This document shows, one piece after another, positions 29,026-40,610 of a stretch of DNA of 60,000 bases. The number at the start of each line of letters is the position of its first letter. Positions within the stretch are counted from its first letter, which is position 1. Under the pieces are notes generated by a model that was not told the DNA's origin, did no database searches, and saw nothing but the letters and a program-made list of their open reading frames with translations. Both the position numbers and the translations under genes were made by a program. The DNA is from Nymphaea colorata (taxonomy: Eukaryota; Streptophyta; Magnoliopsida; Nymphaeales; Nymphaeaceae), in the NCBI RefSeq assembly GCF_008831285.2, contig NC_045148.1:7819001-7879000 (forward strand). The letters are read 5' to 3'.

Positions 29026-31298
29026 CTACTCATACAAAGTCTTTGCAGAACGAATTCTTGATATTTTGTTTTTGTGCTTCGATATCCTCTCTTCCGTCTT
29101 TTCATTCTTTGATATAGCCTTTTCCAGGGCCTTCATTTTGCGAACTGCCTTTGATCTTCTTGTTGGGGCTGTCTTCTTCAATTTTCTGTAGGGGTTACTA
29201 TGGATTATTATAAATGACATGAAACATTTCAGTAATAGTGAGGAAACAGAAAAGCATCTACCTGTTAACAACACCAAGAAAAGGCTTCGAACAAGATACT
29301 CCAGAGTTGCCGTCCACTACATGTGGGAGAAGGTAATTTCAGATAAGTCAGTAATATCAAATATTAAGTTACTAGAAAACAAACAAGCAAAATGGGAGTG
29401 CTTTGAACTTTGAAGGTACACGAAGGCAATAAAAAGTCGGTGGCATATTTCCCTCATCCCATGTTGAAGCAGCAATATTTTTGGCCACATAGAATGCATA
29501 AAATAGATCACCTGAGTTGCACATTCTTGACACCAGGTTTGGGGTTGTGATAATTGAATGGAGAACTAGAACAAGGATTAGCATGCACACATACATAGCC
29601 CCAGAAAATTAAGCTAGCAGTTAATATAACTGTATGACATCGATGACAAATGGATATCATAGAATTAGAGTATGAGCATATCCAACTGTTCGAGGTCATA
29701 AGGTTATGCTCTTCACTGCAAATACAAAATTCCACACTAGAGAACCAAAGCGCACAAGCAGGTAAGGTTATGAATGCAAATTAGTGAACTAGTAATGCTG
29801 CTCTTCTTCTAGGATCCTCTTATTTCCTTCAAGCAATATAAGTTATGCATATCTAAAGAAAAGGACCTGGACATGACGACAGATGCCAAGCATTTCAGTG
29901 TCCACATGCCTAAGGTTAGGTCACTACATTCAACAACTGATACTCAAATCAACAATGGCTATCAACAGACTAAACACCAACGTGTCCATGTACCCACTAA
30001 CATACACTAATGACTAACTCAATCACGATAAATTGACATTTCTACATCAGGCTCTGCAAGTAACCAACAAGCGCTAAATCTAAGTTGCCACACCTTTGTG
30101 GAATGATTTGTTAGGCATGCGTACCAGTATCAACATAAAATGTAGAAGTAGCTCCTAATCTCAGCTTCTCATAAATTTGCATTGCTTGTAGTTTGACTGG
30201 CTAGGCTGCATGTCCAGTGAATCAAAGGGACCAGAGTTTCAACCCAACAATCACTACACGTAAAGTAGATAGCAACGTAGAGAGGAACACACATTCCTAG
30301 ATTCTTAAAGCAGCTACCATGCAAGCAATTACATAGTCTTGGTACTCAAGAAATGGCAAGTCGCCATCATACCGACGGCTCAACCACGAAGTAGTTAGGC
30401 CTTAGGGCCCTTTACATGAATGTTGAAACTTGATTAGCTCGACAAAGAAGCTCAAATACGAGTCAAGCTATTGGATTTAGTTCAAGAATTTGATCACTCA
30501 TCACACTTATCGTAACACAACAGAATTGGCAATTCAACTCATGCAAGAACTTGGTCACGCTTGACGCTTCACTCGTTTCTCCCCAACCAACAACATAAAT
30601 GCGAGAAGAAAACAAATTTATAGTTCCATTGATGCTACCGAAATTCAAAAACATGCGCACGCTTACCACCCAAATAAAACACGGGCAAGCTTAACAAATT
30701 CGAGTCTGCTACTTGGATTCAAGAACTTGGTGACCTTTCAGACGTGCCCTTAAGATAGAATACGGTCAAATTCATGAACGTCATTGAGTGTTACAAGACG
30801 CGCAGCACCAACCAAGGCAAACGCAATCGCAAACAAAAGGGAGCACCGGTAAGTTCATAATTCGGGTCATGTTACTGGAACTTCAAGAACCTGGCGACGC
30901 TTGATTCGTTTCCTTAACGTATCAAATTCACAAACTTCATCACGCTTCATATGAGGCGTCACATCGCTCAAAGCAACACCATTTAACCAAAGACGAGATA
31001 TTCACCATTGAAGCACAGAAACAACGCTACCCACAACTCAAAACTGTTCTTTTTTATCCCAAAAAAAGAAAAAAAAAACAAGAAAGGCAACGAAAAGAAA
31101 GGCCCCAACTTATTTTTGCAAAGGAAAAAAAACAGAAAAAGAGATGTCGGAATAGGGTTTTCATCCATACGGACATGGGGGCAAATTCTGGAACAAGAAA
31201 GAGAAGATACCACCTTTCATGTAATCCTCGTGTGTCTCTGAAGCGACCTCCATGGGAGCGGCGCCATCATTCTTTTTCTTGTTCCTCTTCTTCGCCAT
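29026..31298 (-). CDS. Small Lys-rich basic protein, probably nuclear (99 aa)
   Basis: Three exons, 31298-31214 (85 nt), 29316-29262 (55 nt) and 29185-29026 (160 nt), join in phase with GT-AG borders and end in TAG. The start has a run of basic residues (MAKKRNKKKN). The middle holds a GVVNRKLKK segment, and the C-terminal half is RRSKAVRKMKALEKAISKNE followed by a Lys/Glu-rich helix-like region and SAKTLYE. I recall similar short uncharacterised plant proteins with an RKMKA-AKAISKNEK core, but I cannot name the family. The charge suggests a nuclear or nucleolar location (inference). The first intron is about 1.9 kb. The start is the first ATG of the open stretch and has the expected basic N-terminus. 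Confidence 0.8.
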
Positions 31299-31828
31299 TT
31301 TGCTGCCAAAGAAGACTGGAAGCACAGGAAAGAGGGTTTCTCGAGGGCGTTTCCTCTTGATTTATAAAGAGGTGTTTGATAGCGTCGGATTTGAGACTCA
31401 GTACTTGAAAAACCGTAGATGTACCTGTCCCCCAAGGTCCTCGTGTTAACCGTGCTGTGAACTTGGTACCACGACCCACCATTTAATTTTGTAAAGGCAA
31501 TTTGAAGACGTACAATAATCATGTAAAAAAAAAAAAAGATCTGTTCATATGGAATGAATAAAAAAAATCTTATATTTTTTTTTTCCCTCTTCATGAAGGG
31601 CATATCCCAACCCTTCAATTTATGAACTGGAATGATTGGACCAAGTTGTACTACTTAAATTTTTCTTATTTTTTGTTGTACTTTTAAACTGATAAAAAAG
31701 CTCAAGCTATTGACAAAAAAAACACAAGCTATTGATGTCTTACTGTTGAAACTGTGGAGGTTAATCATCGTTCCTTGTTTTTGATATCTGCATAGTCTGC
31801 ATCTTATTTCATTGTTGCATGTCAATTT

Positions 31829-31884
31829 AAAAGGGCTTATAATTCTTATCCATATTAAAAGGGCTTATAATTCTTATCCATATA
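31829..31884. repeat. 28-bp tandem duplication
   Basis: Two adjacent copies of a 28-bp unit (31829-31856, 31857-31884) that differ only at the final base. Confidence 0.95.
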
Positions 31885-33409
31885 GGTGTAATTGCAGACT
31901 TGGATTTTGTCTACACTACACTACATGAATTTTATACTTGTGTGATAACATGTTTAAAAAATAATATATTATTGTCATCATATAGTGGACATAACAAATG
32001 TAATAGACAAAATTGATCATAGAATAGAACAAATAGTTCGAATAAACATAAACAAAATGAGACATGACAGACAAAACAGACATAATTTATCATGGAAGAC
32101 ACAAACATCGGATATAACGGATGAATCGAACATAACAGAAACAAACGTTAGACAAAACAGACAGAACAAACATTTGCAAAACAAACGCTGAACAAAATGA
32201 ACGTAGTGTTCTCTTCCTAAAATCATCAAACGGTGGATATGAAACATCATTGCTCATGAGGACATGAGAGTAGTGTGATGGACAAAATGTCCTCTCTGTC
32301 ATGTCCCAGTAGACAACAATCAAACGACCTCTAAATGTCCATCAGAATCAATTGATCTCAATTGATCTTTATCAAACATAAATTTAGCATATTTTCTATA
32401 TGGACCATTTCCTAAAATTTTTTTTACCAAAGTGAGCTTTTTGGAGGTAAAAGCAACAATGAGTTATGTTCTTGTGTGGATGGAATTTTGGATTTGAATT
32501 GGATTTGTTTGGATCCAAGTTGGACCTTTAATCTGAATTGGATTTGAAAGTGCTTACATGGATCTAAATTAGATCTAAAAGTGAAAATTAAGGTTTAATT
32601 TGATGTTTTGGATCTAAATTAGATCCAATTTGGATACAAAACTTGGATTTGGGTCATCACCAAGTCTGTCCACTTGCTATTGAATCCCACAGAGATGATT
32701 GAAATTACCACGAAATTCTATGGCTGCTACGGCTCAAACATTTAAGCATACCTTTCTATGCGTATATTGTTTTGCTCATATGCTTCATCTATTGTATGTG
32801 CTCAATACATAACTAAGAACATCATGTACAGCACATCTAAACTTAGATAAATGACATGATACAAATTTCTGGCCATCAGAACCAATTATCAACCACATGT
32901 TCACAAGCACATGCATTAGTTCATTGCTATAAAAATACAGATATCATATATCTATTTAAGCATATCAATAATTTCACAAAAGCACAAGCACCACGAACAT
33001 AGAATAATATGTCCAAGTCAAGCTAGATCCAAGTCCAAATGCAAGTACCTTTACTATTTTAATCTTGCATAAAGGCGTATGCTCCATCGAAGCCAATAGA
33101 ATAATATGATATGACCATCATATATGAATCAGCTAGGAAAGTCACTATGATATGATACCTAGGTGCATGCATGTATATAATTTTATACAATTCGGATCCA
33201 CATGTAAATATATTTCTAATTATTAGCGTGCATAGAAATACATGTTTTTGAGGCAATAGTTCCCATATATTCAAATAAAATGTATCACTCAAAGCCATAA
33301 CTGCTTGTTCAATTTTAGCATGTTTTTAATACTCCAATTTCTTTCTCTAATTTCAAAACCATTAGTCTAATGAACTCACATAGTTTAGCTAGGCCCACGT
33401 CCAGATCCA

Positions 33410-34150
33410 TTAAAAAAACAACATAATTAAACACCTATTTTAAACCATTCAAACATATAATCAGTTTACAATACGTTGAAATCCATTAATAAGATCTAAA
33501 ATGTATTCGAAACAAGTTGGATCCATATCCAAAACATCTCAACAAGTGAAATATATTTAACAAATCAAACGTAAATCCAAGTTCATTGACAATATTGAAA
33601 TATTAAATCCAAAATACCCTTTAAGCAACAACCAATATGTTTTTAAAGCATGATGGATCTTAATCTAAATAGGTCTATGACAACTGAAATATGCATTTTC
33701 AGATAAGTTGGCCTTATATTCAAATTCTTTTACAATGACTATACATATTTTAGAACAGCTGGGTTGGACTTATATTCAAATCCAAGTTCGTTTGGCAGAA
33801 CCAAAATTATGTCAAATTTGGATATTGATGCAAATCAGTTTAGAACAGCTAAAACGTGAAATTTAAAAACAACTATTCAAAATTATTCACAACAACTAAA
33901 TGTATTTTTAAAGCAATTGGACCAATATCCAGAATAACTAAAATGTCCATATTTTTCAAAATAAGTTGGATATCGTCCAAGTTAATTTTCAATAACTAAA
34001 ATATATTTTTACCCATATTTAAAACTATTTCAACAACTAAGTTACATCCTCAAAATAAGTTGGTCCGAGTCCAAAATTACTTACAACTAAAATGTTTATA
34101 TTTTCAATGTAAGCTGGATTCATGTCCAAAATCATCCACAATAGCTAAAT
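33410..34150. repeat. Degenerate tandem array, unit roughly 70-90 bp
   Basis: Recurring words in the same order: AACTAAAAT(G/A)T, ATTTTTAAA or TTTTCAAA, AAGTTGGAT, then CATATCCAAAAT. Copies are diverged and of uneven length. This reads as an old minisatellite or the remains of an AT-rich transposon interior. Confidence 0.5.
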
Positions 34151-34396
34151 ATAAAGCAAATTAGATGCAGACATATATTGAGTTTAGTTTAGCACAAAAC
34201 ATATCACTACTAAATTTTGTCTTTTGCAAATATGAAAGGCATTCAAAAGGACTAGTTTGCTTAAGTTTAAATGAAAATAAATTAATCGGAAGCTCTCTTT
34301 TGAAATTCTGGATAAATGTGCATTGTAGATAAATTCTCCTAATAAGGAGCCCCTTCTATGGTTTAACTATTTTTACAAAATGGACCTACTGCAGTC

Positions 34397-34860
34397 TAAG
34401 GCGGCACAACTAGCCGAGCCAACTCGGGCCCGGCTCGAACTCACTCAAAAAAACTCGGCTCGTGCTCGACTCATTTATAAATGAGCCGAGTTTGAGTTTA
34501 CAAAGATACGCGAAATAATAAACGAGTCGAGCTCAAGTTTAAGGAATTCAACTCGTTTATACTTGACTTGACTCACAAATAGGTATTTTATATAATATTG
34601 CCAAAAGCTGGTTTCACAAGTTACATGAGTTAAACGCTTAAGTGAGTTAAACAACTTAATTACATGAGTTAAACGCTTAAACAAGTTAAATGGGGTAAAC
34701 GAGTCGAGTTCGAGCTTGATTTTGTGTAGTGAAGTTTAGCTCGAGCTTGTTATAAGGAGCTCGACTCAGGTTCGAGCCGAGTTCTAGATCGAGTTTTTCG
34801 AGCCGAGTTGAGTTGAGCTCAAGCTCAGACTCGACTCAACTCGACTCATGTGCAGCCCTA
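34397..34860. mobile_element. Small non-autonomous DNA transposon with GAGTCGAG arrays
   Basis: Terminal inverted repeats match at 10 of 12 positions (TAAGGCGGCACA against TAGGGCTGCACA). Both subterminal regions are filled with GAGCCGAG/CTCGACTC words around an AT-rich middle. The ends resemble plant hAT elements, but no matching 8-bp duplication is seen. Confidence 0.65.
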
Positions 34861-35397
34861 CCACCATCACTAATAGAAAAGGCATAAAACTATGGAAGAC
34901 CAAAGGTAATTCTTTTTTTTTTTAATGGTTCGAAAAGAAAATGACCCTAAAAAAGATCATCAAAAAAATTGTACACAAATATTAAAAAATGAATCTCTTT
35001 CAAGAAAAATAAACTAGGGGAGGGGATGCCTCCTTCAATCTGAAACCAGTGAAGAAACTCCCAAAATTAAGTACCATTAATTTTCAAAATTATTGGCAGT
35101 TTTTCTTCCCGCTCGTACAAAAAATTCCTCAACCGAAGTTACGGAGAAAACTGCACGCTACTCATAATAAAATTAATTAACAACGAGAAACATGGAATAT
35201 TGACCCAGAAAAATAACAAAACTTACCTTCAACTCGTCTCTTAACTTTCATTTTGCATTATTTTAACGTAACTTCTCTAGACGTAAGGATTGCCCTTCTC
35301 AAACAATCTCCGGTTAGATTTTAAGTAAATGTTTGATTACCAATGTTGATGATTTTTTCCTTCGCTTCCACTTAAGAGTGGTCACGATAAGGGTGGG

Positions 35398-35621
35398 CGT
35401 CGGGCCCGGCCACCGCCGGGCCGGCCCCGGTCGGCCCGTTTAAGTTTAAAAAATATATATATTTTAATTTTTTTGTTTTAATAATATATATTTATTATTA
35501 TTAAATATATATTATATTTAAAACATATTTTATGATTATAAAATTTGTTTTTTATTTTTAAACAGGTCGGGCCGGGCTGGATCGGGCCGGCCTTTACCGG
35601 GCTGGGCCGAGCCCACCCTTA
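35398..35621. mobile_element. Small non-autonomous hAT-like element with GGGCCGG arrays
   Basis: A 224-bp element with perfect 11-bp terminal inverted repeats (TAAGGGTGGGC), subterminal GGGCCGGGC-rich arrays and a very AT-rich core. The right flank is GTCACCGA and the left flank GTCACGA, which fits an 8-bp target duplication that lost one base. Confidence 0.75.
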
Positions 35622-37370
35622 GTCACCGAGCTGGGGCCATGGAGCTTTCAGATCTCCAGCTTGGGTTGGGCTGGGCTCCTGTCCAGGCATGATGATTTTT
35701 TTATTGGTTATTAATATATTTATTGCGTATTTTATATAATAGATATATTTTAAATGTTTTTTATTAAAATAAAACTGAGCTGGGCCGAACATTGGCCATG
35801 CTTAGGCCTGGGCTACCAAAATGGCTGCGAGGCCGGCCCAACCCCATCACTCCTCATAGATATTCAGACGTCCAACAAAGTGGGACCTTTTCCACAAGTC
35901 CAGAGCTATACTTTTTTCATGAGATGGGCCGAATTACAGTTTCTAAACTTTGACACGAACTGAAATATAATTTTTTAAAATTTTTATATAAAATAAGTAA
36001 ATTTTTCTAAAATTTACATGTAAATTTAAAAAAAAAGACCCCTGCAAGCTCCGGACGACGTGAAGGGCTTTTATGAAGAACTTGGGGTTTTAATTTATTT
36101 CATGTTGAGCAGCGGCTGCTTGAAATGGGTCCCTCCAACTCACATACATGATACATGGAGTGTGTGTCAAAGTCAGGTTTTGAACTCCCACAATCAATGC
36201 CACCTTTCACTCCATCAAACTCTGTTATAATGATCAGCACATCCACCAATCTTGGGCCTTGCTCTTGCTCCTACCCCTACTTATTGCATGTGGTCCACTT
36301 ACTTATTAAAAGGCAAAGACAATCTATTGTTGAAAGGAAGAAGAAATTTGTTATTGAAAAATATTTTAAAAAATTGCACAATAATTTGCAAAAGACCCGC
36401 TTGAATGTTTGAAGCAATTGCAAATGACTACCTATCTTTCATAAATTTTTATAAATAGGCACCCAATTTCAACATTGTGCTGACATCAGCATGTCAAAAT
36501 TCAGATTGAGATTGAGTTGGATCTAGGCTCTGCTAAGAATGACAATGGATCGGATTCGAGAATCATATATATTCTTAACCATATCGTTTTTTTCAAATAT
36601 TCACATGTTCAGATTCAAATTTTGATTCAAATACAAACAAATAAAAGCTATATCTGAATCTGAATTCGAAATCCAATTTCACAATCTGAAATCAATCTGA
36701 ATCCGGGTTTTTTCTAAATCTGAGGCCAAATTTTGAACCGAATTTGATCGATCTTCAAAATATAACGGCATTCAATATAGGTTATTCGTTTAAAAATAAG
36801 TCCAACTTGAATCCAAATTATATATGCCGCAAAGTAACTGGAAAAAAGAGGCTGTTTGTGAAATACGTTATTGACCCGGGGGATGTAGGTAACGCTTTCA
36901 AAGCTAGGTGGCTATCTGTAATTTGGGTCAAAAGTTGACCGGCTCTTTGTAAAATATTATAATCTAAAAGAAGCTTTTATTGACAATTTTTTTTCGACTT
37001 TGCACGTAACATTAATGGCAACAACGAAACACCTGCTGATGTTCACATGTGACTTTTATCTATTAGAAAGCATAACGTATATATAGGCAAATGTCAAGAT
37101 GGTCCAAATTCTAACTTTAAATCAGGTTATAAGTGGGACTTGGATAATCAGCCATAGGGTCCAGATGTACAAACAAATATGATAATATATATATATATAA
37201 ATCGAAGTTTGTTGGTGAATGGCTTGCATTTGGGGAGGACAAAACGGGTCGGGTTTTGGTAAACGGGCTCATTTCCCATCAAAGACTGCATTAGTGCTGC
37301 ACATCGAGATCTGAACCAGGCCCATATATTAAAACTAGACATTGTGAAATCCTGCGCAATTGATCTTTTA

Positions 37371-37577
37371 GGTCCCGTTTGATGTTAAGGTGAAATTTGG
37401 AACGTTAAAGTTACTATGAAAAAAAATTCATGGTAAAAAGTGGGACCCTCTCGCAGGATAAAACTATTATGTTCCATCTAATTTGACGGGATAACTTTTC
37501 TTATGTTTGATTTGAAAAGAAAAAGTCACTTGAAGTTTTCCTGGATGCATAGTAAAATGTATGTGCATCAAACGGGC
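37371..37577. mobile_element. Possible MITE
   Basis: Inverted ends of about 12 bp (GTCCCGTTTGATG at the left, CATCAAACGGGC at the right) bound about 205 bp without a coding frame. No clear target duplication. Family not assigned. Confidence 0.5.
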
Positions 37578-39299
37578 GCAATCAATGGGCATGGCCGAGT
37601 AGAGTACCAATGTTCTATTATGAGATATCCAGATCCAAATGGTAGAGCTCTGATCCGCAATTAATGTCAATACTAAGCTGGGGGTCGTTCCCTGGTCCAG
37701 ATGAACGGTTGAGATGAAGAGGCATGGCCAGATGGATCGGATCGGGGGAGGAGGAGCGTCCACTGCCCTCGCCCCGTTGCCATCGCAGAAAGGCAATTCG
37801 TTAGATACCGTTTGGTTTGGCGGTCAAAAGTCGCGATCGGGCTGAACTGCACCTCGCTTTAAACCTACCTGAAATACCATAAATACCCCTATTTTTAGTT
37901 TCATCTACGAAACCGCCCTTCCCTTGCATTCATAGTGTCAATCCTTGAAAAATTTATCATGCCCTCAAGCAAACATGTTGTTTGCCATTGGGGGCACTGA
38001 AATGCATAAACCACCTGATGCTAGTGAAAAACTTTCCGCTGTGGTTTGTGCATTTTATTTTATCGTGATTTCATCGTTGCAGGTGGAATGTCATAAAGTC
38101 GTATCACAAGTATTTGGTGAAAAAAAATTTAATAATTTCAAAAAATTAATAATTTCAAAATGTTTAACCAAGAAATAATAAACTTATTAGTTGTTAGAAG
38201 GTGCAAGATATGGTACAAGCTTCCATGACCTGCAATGGCATATTCCTTGTTTGAATGAAGATTCAAAGCTCATTGCATATTTGCTAGCCAACAAAAGCTG
38301 CAGTAAGGCTTTCTATGTAAACAATGACTGGAGTGTTCCTTGATATGCACCAGACAGCATATTTCCAAAAGAGCTTGGAAGCTTCAAATGGTAAAAATAA
38401 AGGCAATGCATATGAAATCAAGCCTCACTAAATGCCATGACATTTTTGGAACATTGCTAATTTTGATGAATCATTGTTAACTGGATATTTACCCAATCAA
38501 ACCGACCTTAAAGATCCAAAAAATTTATTATATGTTTGATCATTTTACCTAACTTACAATTGTTTCTAGTTTCTTCCAACACAAAGAAGTACCAATTATA
38601 TGCAAGACCTGCCCTTGATTGAGTTTCTTCTTTAATTGCCTTTGGGTGACATTTTAAAACCAAGTTTTGCAGTGTTTGGGTGCCATTAGAACTGAGTTCA
38701 AAGAAAAGGCGGTTTTGACAAAACCTGGTTTTTATAACAATGAGTTACAAACCTGATCCCCCCCTTTAAGTTATTAAAAAGTTTTAGTCTTTTAGATATG
38801 TCACAAAGACAAAAAAATAAAGTTTTTAAAACTAATTAAAAAACTTGATTTTCATAAAACCTAGCTTTCATAAACCAAAGGTAGAGGAGGGTGTCATTCA
38901 AACACCTCTTAAAACCTATGCTCCTTGTATATTGGCATAAAATTTCCTACATTTTATAAGCTTTAGAAAAGAAGTACACTCCCTGTTCCCTTCTTGTTCT
39001 AGACAAGGCTTCTGTTCCAACTCCATCAAACTAATTATGGTTAAATCTTGACCGTGGTTTGATAACTACAAGAACTTACAAAGTTGCACCTCCCATAATT
39101 ATGGAAAAACGAGGGCTTGTTGCGGAAAAAGAGAAAATGGAGGAGCCTGTAACGTCAGGGGCATTTATGGAATAAAATTTTAGAAGCCCAAACTTTTTGA
39201 GTTTTTTGGGGGCCACTGTTGCTTTTTCTTTCAATTGGTCTGAAAATGCTTCTGTCTAAAGCCGAGTTTGCTTAAATTTCTTCTCCTCAGAAAATATTT

Positions 39300-40019
39300 A
39301 TCCTCTTTTTCAATTCCTTTTTTTGAACTCCAAAACGTAGAAATTGTGGGGGCGGAGAGGAACTTCAAATTTCTGGATAAGCGTTTTTGTCTTCGTCTCT
39401 GATACAGGTTCTGTTGGACGGAAGGGGACTTCTGTTATTTTCCCTTCCGGATTTTGAATTCTTTTTGGGGTCCCCAAGACGTTTCGCATGAAAACGGCGG
39501 GTTCTCATTTCCTCCCGCCTTTATCGTCGTTAAATCCTTCTAAGAGATTTCCTATCTTCTCCTCCTTTTTCCCTGCTTCCCTTGATTTCGTTGATGGTGG
39601 CGGTTTTGTTCGCTTGGGGTCTTGGTCTCCGACGCCATTGAGCAGGTGAGGTCTCTTGGTTCGGCAAGGTTCTGGAATTTGTTCTTCGTTTTGGTGGCGA
39701 TCATTCTGCTGCAGATTTGGTATACGTTCGAGAACTACGGCTGGTTTTCCTTTGGCGGTGTTCCGATTCTCCAGTATTTCGAGCGTGTTTTTGCAGCTTA
39801 GATGGTTTATGGTTGGAAATTCGGATTCTGTGATGGAAGAAATTTTTGTGGGTGTTCGAGTTTTGGTTAATTTAAGGGACGAATTAGGGTTTTTTTTGCT
39901 GGTGCATTTGATGTTTTCGTAACCTTTGACGCTTCGACGCGATGAGGCTAACTGTATGAGGTGCGGATTTGTAGAATTTCTAAGAGGAACATTTGTGGTT
40001 TATCTCTGACGGCCAGAAA
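39300..40019 (+). promoter_or_regulatory. Myosin VIII 5' leader and promoter-proximal region
   Basis: GC content rises relative to the AT-rich upstream DNA. A good donor (AGCAG/GTGAGG, GT at 39646) and acceptor (TTTTTGCAG ending 39796) suggest an intron in the 5' untranslated region; this is inferred from splice motifs only. The transcription start was not located. Confidence 0.5.
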
Positions 40020-40610
40020 ATGTTGTCCACGGTGTCTCCCTCGGCTCACCGGAGCTCGCTAGAGGAAATGCTGGATTCCCTCAGGCGACGGGACGAACTA
40101 CCGAATGATATCCCACCGGCATTGCCCGTCCGGCCGTCTTCTAAGGGAAGGCTGCCCTCTCTGGTTCGGGCCAGAAGGTCATTACCTATAAATTGTAAGA
40201 TTTGTAGCCCGAAAGAACCGTCCGGCGGGAGTGATTCAAGATCGAAGAGTTCGTCTGGTGCAAAAAGGGAACCATCCGGTGCCAACAATGAACCGAAGAC
40301 GAAGAAGAACTCAAGTGGTGCAAAAACGCACCCTGGACTGAAGAAACCAGATCGGTTTGCCGAGTTGCACGTCCGTATTGTCGACAAAGATAAAAGACTG
40401 GTTGGTCTTGGCAGTAGGAAAGGGTCAAACGTCAACTTGGTTGAACTACCAGGGGTTGAATCTCCTTATGTTAAGCCTATTGAGAGGCAGAGTGGTGGAG
40501 AGAGATTGGACATGAGCTGTCAGGATTCAAATTCGAAAGGAGAATTGGCTTCACCATCGCCTGCGAATGAATCTGACTGTAATGAGGATGCTGGTTATGT
40601 TCTGAAGAAG
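40020..40610 (+). CDS. Myosin VIII exon 1: N-terminal extension
   Basis: It encodes 197 residues before the SH3-like and motor regions. The first 60 hold the conserved myosin VIII start ([15 protein letters not shown], then LPPALP-type and RLPS motifs). Residues around 75-115 are a Ser/Gly/Lys/Pro tract in which SSGAK and EPSG words repeat. The exon ends with GYVLKK in phase 0 and joins NLRVWC in exon 2. Confidence 0.92.

Larger units (their letters stand above)
31299..39299. other. Transposon-rich intergenic region
   Basis: No gene recognised. It holds small inverted-repeat elements (34397-34860, 35398-35621, 37371-37577), a 28-bp tandem duplication (31829-31884), a degenerate tandem array (about 33410-34150), and GGATCTAAATTAGATC-type near-palindromic words at 32490-32650. 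The open stretch at 31932-32323 is a low-complexity ACA/TGT-biased region and is not convincing as a gene. Confidence 0.6.

Noticed and set aside
31932-32323. Overlapping frames with repeated ACA/GACAAAAC words
   Set aside because: Low-complexity repetition explains the lack of stops; no protein family is recognisable.
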